Below, piece by piece: positions 39,134 through 44,760 of a stretch of 44,760 nt of DNA. Source of the stretch: Lachnoclostridium sp. UBA3775 (GTDB lineage Bacteria; Bacillota; Clostridia; Lachnospirales; Lachnospiraceae). The stretch's first letter is position 1; the number at the start of each line of letters is the position of its first letter. The position numbers and the translations under genes are program-made. The stretch covers positions 1 to 44,760 of the forward strand of contig DFFN01000149.1 of the NCBI GenBank assembly GCA_002369525.1. The letters are read 5' to 3'. Under the pieces are notes generated by a model. That model was given only the letters and a program-made list of their open reading frames with translations. It was not told where the DNA came from and did no database searches.

Positions 39134-40501
39134 TCAGGCTTTGCCTCTGATTTTCTTTACATTTCTGTTCATCATATGTCTGCCGTAATACCTGAATGCC
39201 AGCTTTTTGATGAACGACAGATCCTGATGATGTTCTTTTAACAATGCATCCGGGGAATCATAGATTCCGAAATCACAATTGATTCCGGTGCTTTGTATAT
39301 ATGTGTTATTCCTGTCAAAATCTGTAACGGGATTTTTGAAATCCTCCACTCCGACGCCGTATTTGCAAAAAGCACCCGTACATTCCCTGTTCTTTTCCCA
39401 AAGCTTTTCAAGATAAGTTCTGTCTATGATAAATGCCTCCAGCTCATACCATTTACCTTCCAGATATACTTCAACCCAGCTGTGAAAGATATTCTTTGGA
39501 GCCTGCCTGTAAACAAAACCCGTCATGGCCCCTTCCTGAAGCTCCTTTTTTATGGTAAAACCGTGAACACGGCATGGAATGCCTACGGCTCTTAAAAGCG
39601 CCATGAAAAGAGTTCCTTTGGTATTGCACTGTCCGTATCCGTCACGCAGAACCTTTGACGCGGGAATGCTGTCATCCACGTTATATCCAAAAAGAATCTC
39701 ATCTCTTACAAAATTATATATATCTCTGATCTTTTCAAAAGAGGAAAGCTTCTTCCATCCGCGTTCCCTTATCAATTTCTGGATTTTGTAATTATCATAA
39801 TCCAGCATATGAGTCCTGCTTAAATACGGATTTTCCTTTTCAGTCTCATCTTTGGGAGCTTTCTTCAAAGTCATCAAAAATGTATACTTGCATTTGACTT
39901 CATTCTCGGCCTCAAACCCGAAGCCTGCGAAAAAGCTTGCTTTATCGCTGTAATAGTATTCCTTGAAATATTTCGGTGTTCCTATACTTTCCGTAATATA
40001 CATCGGTGCAAACTTAAGCTTACAGCCGAGTTCAGTCTGCCTGTCCCAGTCAAGAACGATCAGTCTTCCGTCATCCTTAAGAAGTCTGTGGGCTTCCGAA
40101 AGAATCGCCTTCTGAAGTTTCGGATCACATTCATGAAGAACCAGTCCGATGATTATATAATCAAACATTCCGGATTTCAATCCGGTATCGCTTGCATCAC
40201 GGCATATAAGCTTAACATTCCCGAGGCCAAGCGCACGAACTTTCTCTCTGGCTTTTCCGAGCATGGATCCGGACCTGTCCAGCCCAACTACCGTAGCTTC
40301 AGGTTTCTTCACCGCGATTCCCAGCCCATTTGATCCTGTACCGCAGCACATATCGAGAATCCTACATTTTTTATCGGGAATCATCCCGCTAAGTACTTCA
40401 CGCGGATTTCTTCCTGCATCTTTAAAATATGTCTTATCCAGAATATCATATCCTGATGAAATCAACTTGTAGGTAACTTTACTTACCGCTTTACTTGACA
40501 T
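39134..40501 (-). CDS. Methyltransferase-transglutaminase-like fusion protein
   Basis: 455 residues in one frame. Part 1 (about 1-215): class I SAM-dependent methyltransferase, motif I ILDMCCGTGSNG (48-59) and acidic D75 (VVGLDRS), HxxLK-type post-motif LHECDP. Part 2 (about 225-420): transglutaminase-like/papain-like fold with IRDIYNFVRDEILFGYN, GYGQCNTKGTLFMALLRAVG (catalytic-type C292), FHSWVEVYLEGKWYELEA (H340, E355). The transglutaminase part is not preceded by a signal peptide, so both parts act in the cytosol. Substrate unknown; both parts could modify one peptide or protein. Separately regulated monocistronic gene with an operator-like site. Confidence 0.85.
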   Translation of the reverse strand: MSSKAVSKVTYKLISSGYDILDKTYFKDAGRNPREVLSGMIPDKKCRILDMCCGTGSNGLGIAVKKPEATVVGLDRSGSMLGKAREKVRALGLGNVKLICRDASDTGLKSGMFDYIIIGLVLHECDPKLQKAILSEAHRLLKDDGRLIVLDWDRQTELGCKLKFAPMYITESIGTPKYFKEYYYSDKASFFAGFGFEAENEVKCKYTFLMTLKKAPKDETEKENPYLSRTHMLDYDNYKIQKLIRERGWKKLSSFEKIRDIYNFVRDEILFGYNVDDSIPASKVLRDGYGQCNTKGTLFMALLRAVGIPCRVHGFTIKKELQEGAMTGFVYRQAPKNIFHSWVEVYLEGKWYELEAFIIDRTYLEKLWEKNRECTGAFCKYGVGVEDFKNPVTDFDRNNTYIQSTGINCDFGIYDSPDALLKEHHQDLSFIKKLAFRYYGRHMMNRNVKKIRGKA

Positions 40502-40525
40502 AGCTTATGCTCCTTTGCATTTTAT

Positions 40526-40545
40526 ATATGTTCATTTGTTCATAT
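40526..40545. promoter_or_regulatory. Operator candidate 2 (methyltransferase-transglutaminase)
   Basis: ATATGTTCATTTGTTCATAT, overlapping the downstream edge of the -10 box; it shares ATATG and TGTTCATAT with the reverse complement of operator candidate 1. The half-site TGTTCAT also occurs as a direct repeat. Confidence 0.65.
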
Positions 40546-40572
40546 GATAATATGATATCGCTGGTTTGTCAA
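40544..40572 (-). promoter_or_regulatory. Sigma-A promoter for methyltransferase-transglutaminase gene
   Basis: TTGACA (40567-40572), 17-nt spacer, TATCAT (40544-40549) on the minus strand; an AAAGGAG RBS follows before the ATG. Confidence 0.75.
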
Positions 40573-40618
40573 GTATAAATTTTCTACAAATCAATCAAAA
40601 AATTACCGGAGGTGACAG

Positions 40619-41758
40619 TCAGGTATCCTTTATTCCAACCACTCTGAAAACCTGTTCCACCGTCATTTCCATATTCCGCTTTGCATTTTCCGCTTTCATT
40701 GCCTCTTCCATGCTCATCGGATTTCCCGCTATCGGAAACATTGCATCAATGCCCTTGTCCAACAGCATATCCTCTTCTTTTATCATTCCCGCAAAAGCAA
40801 TCACCGGTTTCCCGTATTTCTTGGCTACTCCTGCTACCGCGCCCGGGACCTTTCCCATAAAGCTTTGAGAATCCAGACAGCCTTCGCCTGTTACAACGAG
40901 ATCTGCAGACCTTATTTTTTCTTCCAGTCTGCTTATCTCCATCATCTTTTCCATTCCGGGAATCAGCTCTGCATTCAGAAATGATTTAAATGCAAATCCA
41001 AGTCCGCCCGCGGCCCCTGCCCCGGGGAAATCCTTATCCGCTTCAGGAAATATTTCCCTGACAAGCCCTGAATATCTCTCAAGCCAGCCATCCATCAGTT
41101 TTATATCATTTTCTTTAAGTCCCTTCTGCGGGCCGAACACCTTAGAGCAGCCCAGGTCACCGCATAACGGATTATTTACATCGCATAGAACGCTGAACCG
41201 GCACTCTACAAGTTCCTTTATAGCATTTGCGGTCCTGATAGTCCTGATTTCTTTAAGACCGGCACCGCAGGTTTTAACCATCCTGCCCCCTGAATCAAAG
41301 AACTCAAATCCAAGAGCCTGAAGCATGCCGGTACCGCCGTCATTTATGGCGCTTCCGCCGATACCGATAATGAATTCCCGCACTCCACGGTGAATTGCAT
41401 CTGCAATCATCTCCCCCACACCATATGATGATGTGTTCATGGGATTTCTGTCCTGCTCATCAATAAGTGTAAGACCTGCGGCGGCAGCCATCTCCATTAC
41501 CGCAAGTTTTTTTGAAGCATCATAACCATAGGAAGCATTTATTTTTCTGCCTAGCGGGTCCGAAACCGTTACACTGACCTTCGCCATTCCCAAAATGTCT
41601 ATAAAGGTCTCAGTCAGGCCCTCGCCGCCATCCGATATCGGTACTGTTACTACATCTGCTTCACCCAATGCTCTTAAAATACCTTGCTTTGCCGCATTCT
41701 CTGCTTCCGAAGATGTCATACAGCCTTTAAATGAATCTATTGCCAATACTATTATCAT
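40619..41758 (-). CDS. Glycerate kinase, type I (GlxK/GarK)
   Basis: 379 residues. Phosphorylates D-glycerate with ATP. Family marks: DSFKGCMTSSEA at the N-terminus, SDGGEGLTE, GIGGSAINDGGTGMLQALG, AAGGLGFAF and TGEGCLDSQSFMGKVP. Start ATG 41758; RBS weak. Whole enzyme present; no glyoxylate genes adjacent. An extended -10 sequence upstream may supply its promoter. Confidence 0.94.
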   Translation of the reverse strand: MIIVLAIDSFKGCMTSSEAENAAKQGILRALGEADVVTVPISDGGEGLTETFIDILGMAKVSVTVSDPLGRKINASYGYDASKKLAVMEMAAAAGLTLIDEQDRNPMNTSSYGVGEMIADAIHRGVREFIIGIGGSAINDGGTGMLQALGFEFFDSGGRMVKTCGAGLKEIRTIRTANAIKELVECRFSVLCDVNNPLCGDLGCSKVFGPQKGLKENDIKLMDGWLERYSGLVREIFPEADKDFPGAGAAGGLGFAFKSFLNAELIPGMEKMMEISRLEEKIRSADLVVTGEGCLDSQSFMGKVPGAVAGVAKKYGKPVIAFAGMIKEEDMLLDKGIDAMFPIAGNPMSMEEAMKAENAKRNMEMTVEQVFRVVGIKDT

Positions 41759-41786
41759 CTTCGATCACCGCATTTCTTTCCTGTAT

Positions 41787-41947
41787 CTATTTCCATTCCT
41801 TCCATATTTCCGGCTTATATCCTATAGTCGATTGTTTCCCGTTTCTGACTATCGGTGTTAAAAGCATATCCGTCTTAAAATCTCTTACATTATAACATAC
41901 AGGGAGCTTTTCGGGTATCTGTTTTTCAGCTATTATAAATATTCTCC
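41787..41947 (-). pseudogene. 3' remnant of an ArsC/Spx-family (YffB-like) gene
   Basis: The C-terminal protein frame ending at 41787 reads IIAEKQIPEKL ... MLLTPIVRNGK ... IGYKPEIWKEW, the C-terminal part of arsenate-reductase-like glutaredoxin-fold proteins. The catalytic CxxC/CxxS N-terminal half is missing; upstream lies the hsp20 terminator. Only about 50 of about 115 residues remain, with no start codon and RBS, so it is non-functional as such. Confidence 0.7.
41889..41897 (-). promoter_or_regulatory. Extended -10 within the arsC remnant, possible glycerate kinase promoter
   Basis: Minus strand TGTTATAAT (TGnTATAAT); no clear -35; about 130 bases from ATG 41758. Confidence 0.3.
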
Positions 41948-41948
41948 T

Positions 41949-41979
41949 AAAAAAAGTGCCGCGGCTTTCGCTGCGGCAC
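41949..41979 (-). terminator. Intrinsic terminator of hsp20
   Basis: Minus strand GTGCCGC/GCGGCAC stem (41956-41962 with 41973-41979) with inner GC pairs, GAAA loop and a T7 run. Lies 24 bases past the hsp20 stop. Confidence 0.9.
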
Positions 41980-42003
41980 CTGACATTTAATTTTGTTTTA
42001 ATA

Positions 42004-42447
42004 TCATTCGATGAGAATGGTCCTTTTTTCGGGAACTTCTTCTTTTTCCTTCTTAGGAACAACAAGCTTAAGAACACCATCTTCAAACTTAGCCTTGATG
42101 TCCTCTTCTTTTACCTCTTCTCCTACATAGAAGCTACGCTGCATGCTTCCTTCATAACGCTCCTTGCGGATAGCTTTGCCTTTCTTTTCTTTTTCAAGGC
42201 TTTTTCCTGCTTCGATCACAAGATATCCGCTTTCAAGCGAGAGCTTAATGTCTTCTTTCTTAAATCCCGGAAGATCGATATCGAGCTCATAATCATCTTC
42301 GTTCTCATGGATATCCGTTTTCATCAGCTGTGCTGCATGTTTTCCATACAGCTTTTTCTCTACATCGTCATACTCATGAAGTGTAGGAAATCCAAAATCA
42401 AACCATTCCTCTTCAGGATAACTTCTAAAAATTTTTGGTAACAACAT
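42004..42447 (-). CDS. Hsp20/alpha-crystallin small heat-shock protein
   Basis: 147 residues, ATP-independent chaperone holdase. Central alpha-crystallin domain (about 43-130) with YELDIDLPGFKKEDIKLSLE, RKERYEGSMQRSFYVGEEV and DGVLKLVVPKKE; C-terminal tail contains the I-x-I-type end RTILIE. GGAGG RBS 8 bases before ATG 42447. Transcribed from a CIRCE-controlled promoter with a leader of about 135 nt. Confidence 0.94.
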   Translation of the reverse strand: MLLPKIFRSYPEEEWFDFGFPTLHEYDDVEKKLYGKHAAQLMKTDIHENEDDYELDIDLPGFKKEDIKLSLESGYLVIEAGKSLEKEKKGKAIRKERYEGSMQRSFYVGEEVKEEDIKAKFEDGVLKLVVPKKEKEEVPEKRTILIE

Positions 42448-42473
42448 AGGTCATGCCTCCTTTTTGCAAACCC

Positions 42474-42489
42474 GCCGGTACGTACCGGC
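42474..42489. repeat. 16-bp perfect palindrome in hsp20 leader
   Basis: GCCGGTACGTACCGGC lies 13 bases upstream of the GGAGG. Can form a short GC-rich hairpin in the leader RNA. Confidence 0.8.
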
Positions 42490-42587
42490 AAGTATTCAAA
42501 TAACTACATTACAGTTCTTTGCGCAAGGGATGGAGGGTTTGGATCCAACGTCTCTTTGGATCTTCTCTTTTCCTTTGTTCTGACACT

Positions 42588-42615
42588 ATTATACCACTAT
42601 TATCAGCACTGTCAA
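42588..42615 (-). promoter_or_regulatory. Sigma-A promoter of hsp20
   Basis: Minus strand TTGACA (42610-42615), 16 nt, TATAAT (42588-42593); start expected near 42581. The -35 lies inside the CIRCE element. Confidence 0.85.
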
Positions 42616-42629
42616 GAGGTGAGTGCTAA
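42603..42629. promoter_or_regulatory. CIRCE element (HrcA operator)
   Basis: TCAGCACTG, 9-nt spacer, GAGTGCTAA. Consensus is TTAGCACTC-N9-GAGTGCTAA; one arm is perfect and the other matches at 7 of 9. It overlaps the hsp20 -35, as expected for repression by HrcA. Confidence 0.85.
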
Positions 42630-42648
42630 TTATTTTGTGAATTTTTTG

Positions 42649-42912
42649 TTACGATTTCTCACGTTTTTGCAATGATCCATAGAGGCTGCGGATATCTGTT
42701 ATGCCCTTTGAGACCTTTCTTATCCTTTCCAAAACTCTTTCGATCCGTCCCGTATCAAGATAAGCGGCGATTCTCTCAGTAAGTTCCTGTTTTCCGCCGG
42801 ATGCCGGCAAACCGTTATCGCGACAGAACGAAACCAGTTCTTCCTTAAGCCAGTAATTATCAAGAAAGTCTTTACTTTTTAATTCCGATGTCAACTCCAG
42901 TCTTTCAGACAT
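42649..42912 (-). CDS. SAP-domain protein
   Basis: 87 residues from ATG 42912 (GGAGG 5 bases upstream; ATG 42927 is an alternative without RBS). SAP-type nucleic-acid-binding helix-extended loop-helix: WLKEELVSFCRDNGLPASGG followed by KQELTERIAAYL (about 22-54). The rest is charged and helical. Possibly DNA- or RNA-binding; no terminator before the hsp20 promoter. Confidence 0.75.
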   Translation of the reverse strand: MSERLELTSELKSKDFLDNYWLKEELVSFCRDNGLPASGGKQELTERIAAYLDTGRIERVLERIRKVSKGITDIRSLYGSLQKREKS

Positions 42913-42969
42913 GTTATCCTCCGTCATACGTCACAACTTGCCGTTACATACTGTTTTCTTTTGTGGGTT

Positions 42970-43656
42970 TTAAAGTAGTTCCGAAAGCCACTTTTTTACG
43001 GATTCTCTCACATCATCCCTATCGTTTTGGGCATCATTTCCTCTTACAGCCAGGCCATCAAGTACTGCGCTGTCCGGGCAGGCTTTTGAAAGCTTTTTAT
43101 CGAATCCGGATAAGCCCGAGCCTTCATGCGTGGAAAAAGGAATCAGATTTTTACCGGCAAGGGCATCTGCATTCTTCTCAAAGAAAGTGTACATTATCAT
43201 CGGCCAGTCTCCCCACCAGACGGGTGCACCGATAAAAATCGTACTGTACTGTGACAAATCAGGCACTTCACCCGCATATTCCGGTCTTGCTTTTTTGCTT
43301 TGCTCCCGCTTTGCCACATCGGTCAGTTCCGCATAAGTCATCGGATAGTGATCGTCAGCCGGAAGAACTTCGAACAAATCCGCACCTGTCTGATCCGCAA
43401 TCATCTTTGCGACAATGGCCGTATTTCCCTCTTCGATCACTCCGACCGTGTACTGCTCGCCGGTACGTGAAAAATATACCACCAGGATTTTGCCGCCTCC
43501 GGTTACGGAACTTTTGGATTCCTGCGTATTCTTTTTACCCGTTGACGCTTTGTTTTTTTCTTTGTCATTTTCCTGTGATTTCCCGCATCCCGCAATGCAG
43601 ATCATCATCACAAGCATAATAAGAAATGCACCCAGTCGTTTACTTAATCTTCTCAT
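42970..43656 (-). CDS. Lipoprotein flavodoxin
   Basis: 228 residues. Lipoprotein signal with lipobox IAGC (Cys24), a Lys/Ser/Thr linker (about 25-52), then a flavodoxin domain: VVYFSRTGEQY (FMN phosphate loop), IFIGAPVWWGDWPMIMYTF (ring-stacking loop) and FSTHEGSGLSGF. It should be on the outer face of the membrane, which is unusual for flavodoxins. Electron partner unknown. Confidence 0.88.
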   Translation of the reverse strand: MRRLSKRLGAFLIMLVMMICIAGCGKSQENDKEKNKASTGKKNTQESKSSVTGGGKILVVYFSRTGEQYTVGVIEEGNTAIVAKMIADQTGADLFEVLPADDHYPMTYAELTDVAKREQSKKARPEYAGEVPDLSQYSTIFIGAPVWWGDWPMIMYTFFEKNADALAGKNLIPFSTHEGSGLSGFDKKLSKACPDSAVLDGLAVRGNDAQNDRDDVRESVKKWLSELL

Positions 43657-43772
43657 GTCTTAAAATCCTCCCGGTCTCATCAACCTTTCACGCCTTCTCG
43701 AAGCCCGGTCTCCATGCCGCAAAACCTGCAAGCTGCGCGTCCACGTTCCGCATGCCGAAAGCACAAACGCTC
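43657..43772 (-). other. Gap with possible coding remnant
   Basis: 116 bases between the lipoprotein flavodoxin and acetyltransferase genes. In one minus-strand frame it reads MRNVDAQLAGFAAWRPGFE and then a stop, GC-rich and protein-like, as if the tail of a lost gene. No RBS or start of a full gene. Low certainty. Confidence 0.3.
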
Positions 43773-44357
43773 TCATTCTTTCTGCTCTTTCGGATCCTGC
43801 ATTTTGATCACCCGTGCCGGAACACCTCCGACCACCGCATAATCCGGCACATCCTTAGTCACAACAGCTCCGGCAGCAACCACTGCATATTCACCGATCG
43901 TGACACCCGGACAGATAGTAACATTCATTCCCAGCCAGGCATTCTTCTTTACCACAACCTTGCCGTAAGTATATTTTGTATGGCGTTCGTTCATATCGTG
44001 ATTGATACTTGCGATGCGAAGCCCCGGTGCAGACATCACTCCGTCTTCAAATTCGATTCCGCCGGATGCGGAAAGGATCGCAGAATGATTCAGAAATACT
44101 CCCTTGCCGAATTTCACGCGATTTCCGAAATCACAGATGAACGGTGTCAGTATCCTCACGTCGTCCAGCTTCCTGCCAAAAAGTTCTTCCAGGTCACTTA
44201 CATAGGTGGGATCATCCGGCATCTTTGCATTTGCCCTTGCACACAGCACCCTTGCTCTCATCATCTCTTCAACTGCTTCTCTGAAATAGGGTTCCCTGTT
44301 ATCGGTCGGGCCGCCCTGATCCATCAGCTCATAAACATATCCCTTTTCGTATTCCAT
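43773..44357 (-). CDS. Sugar O-acetyltransferase (hexapeptide-repeat, Maa/LacA-like)
   Basis: 194 residues. Left-handed beta-helix with NHSAILSASGGIEFEDGV, the catalytic-type ASINHDMNERH His, WLGMNVTICPGVTIGEYAVV and a C-terminal VVGGVPARVIK. Uses acetyl-CoA to acetylate a sugar hydroxyl. N-terminal Maa region about 1-60. Lies 16 bases after the second flavodoxin gene, so likely cotranscribed with it. Confidence 0.92.
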   Translation of the reverse strand: MEYEKGYVYELMDQGGPTDNREPYFREAVEEMMRARVLCARANAKMPDDPTYVSDLEELFGRKLDDVRILTPFICDFGNRVKFGKGVFLNHSAILSASGGIEFEDGVMSAPGLRIASINHDMNERHTKYTYGKVVVKKNAWLGMNVTICPGVTIGEYAVVAAGAVVTKDVPDYAVVGGVPARVIKMQDPKEQKE

Positions 44358-44373
44358 CCTGTTTTCCTCCGTT

Positions 44374-44760
44374 TCAAATCAGACCGTTCTTTTCGAACCA
44401 GTCTTTTACGTCTTCCTTTGAGTCGGCCGCATAACTGCCGGTGACCGCAAGCCCCTTCTTTACGTCTGCGCCCTTTGCGTATTTCTTTATGTCGCTTTCG
44501 CTTGACCCCATCCCGCTGCCTTCGTTAGTGCACAGGGGCAGGATAGTTTTGCCGGTAAAATCGAAATTCTCAAGGAATGTTACGACTGCCATCGGCATTG
44601 TTCCCCAGTAATTCGGATATCCAAGTACAATGGTATCATACTCATCAATGTTTTCCGGCATACTCTTAAGCTCAGGTCTCTTCCCTTCTCTTAAATCCTT
44701 CTTTGCCTCATTGATACAGGTCATATATACCGGGGAATACGGATCCTTCATCTCGATCTT
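44374..44760 (-). CDS. Flavodoxin (5' end cut by window)
   Basis: The minus-strand frame runs through the right edge of the window (KIEMKDPYSP...), so at least 129 residues and the N-terminal FMN phosphate loop are outside. Visible: TIVLGYPNYWGTMPMAVVTF (ring loop) and LPLCTNEGSGMGSSESDIK. Close to the lipoprotein flavodoxin in domain type but no signal can be judged. Confidence 0.88.
   Translation of the reverse strand, partial: KIEMKDPYSPVYMTCINEAKKDLREGKRPELKSMPENIDEYDTIVLGYPNYWGTMPMAVVTFLENFDFTGKTILPLCTNEGSGMGSSESDIKKYAKGADVKKGLAVTGSYAADSKEDVKDWFEKNGLI

Noticed and set aside
39134..40501. Frameshift joining two separate genes
   Set aside because: One uninterrupted frame with a linker and both domain motifs intact; no internal stop or RBS-start pair that would suggest two genes.
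1..44760. CRISPR array, transposase, integrase, phage genes
   Set aside because: No regularly spaced repeats and no such protein motifs were seen.

Overview
The window is a contiguous 44.8 kb stretch of a bacterial chromosome. It most resembles a monoderm Firmicute of class Clostridia, probably Lachnospiraceae. Grounds for this are the family mix (DUF3881, DUF4446, DUF5702, DUF6382-like proteins, a Tad pilus locus without a secretin, a CIRCE/HrcA-type heat-shock site), strong GGAGG ribosome binding sites, consensus sigma-A promoters, and a tRNA that does not encode CCA. The genus cannot be named from sequence alone. I see no insertion sequence, prophage, integrase or CRISPR array.

Layout. 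(1) 1-1.3 kb: 3' part of an NAD-type malic enzyme, closed by a strong terminator. (2) 1.4-10.4 kb: a ten-gene, tightly coupled Tad (type IVb pilus) operon: TadZ-like ATPase, TadA ATPase, two T2SF-type membrane proteins (one carrying an extracytoplasmic Ig-like insert), Flp-type pilin, a DUF5702 envelope protein, two TadE-like pseudopilins (one ending in two Cys/His motifs), a prepilin peptidase and a DUF6382-like membrane protein. A SigD/FliA-like promoter sits in front. (3) 10.4-12.2 kb: SulP anion transporter with its own promoter. (4) 12.2-15.5 kb, minus strand: parA-parB-DUF4446-DUF3881-tRNA-Arg(CCT), sharing a bidirectional terminator with sulP. (5) 15.5-22.3 kb, minus strand: an overlapping operon of HypE/AIR-synthase-like protein, Lrp regulator, aminotransferase, surface lipase and an EAL protein with a dead GGDEF domain. 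(6) 22.4-25 kb: aldose-epimerase-like protein and a convergent soluble GGDEF-EAL protein. (7) 25-29.7 kb: MATE exporter, flotillin, and a secreted membrane-anchored protein of unknown function. (8) 29.8-34.4 kb: heterodimeric ABC exporter pair and a membrane-anchored amidase. (9) 34.5-40.6 kb: small unknown gene, FtsX/LolD-type ABC transporter, an AraC-GGDEF fusion regulator, and a methyltransferase-transglutaminase fusion protein. (10) 40.6-44.8 kb: glycerate kinase, an arsC-family remnant, Hsp20 under a CIRCE element, a SAP-domain protein, and a lipoprotein flavodoxin, acetyltransferase and second flavodoxin (cut by the window end).

Themes. Three c-di-GMP-type proteins (one EAL with degenerate GGDEF, one GGDKF-EAL, one AraC-GGDEF) lie within 23 kb, along with a Tad pilus and several surface proteins, so a c-di-GMP-linked surface or adhesion programme is plausible (inference). 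The strongest candidate for something undescribed is the pair of transcription units at 34.97-37.98 kb (FtsX-type ABC transporter) and 39.13-40.50 kb (methyltransferase fused to a transglutaminase-like domain). Their promoters carry the same 20-bp operator-like sequence (15/20 identical), suggesting one unlinked repressor controls both. The other notable features are the Tad locus (Ig-insert TadC-like protein, TadE-like protein with tandem Cys/His motifs, SigD-like promoter) and the flotillin operon with its Cys-rich juxtamembrane partner.
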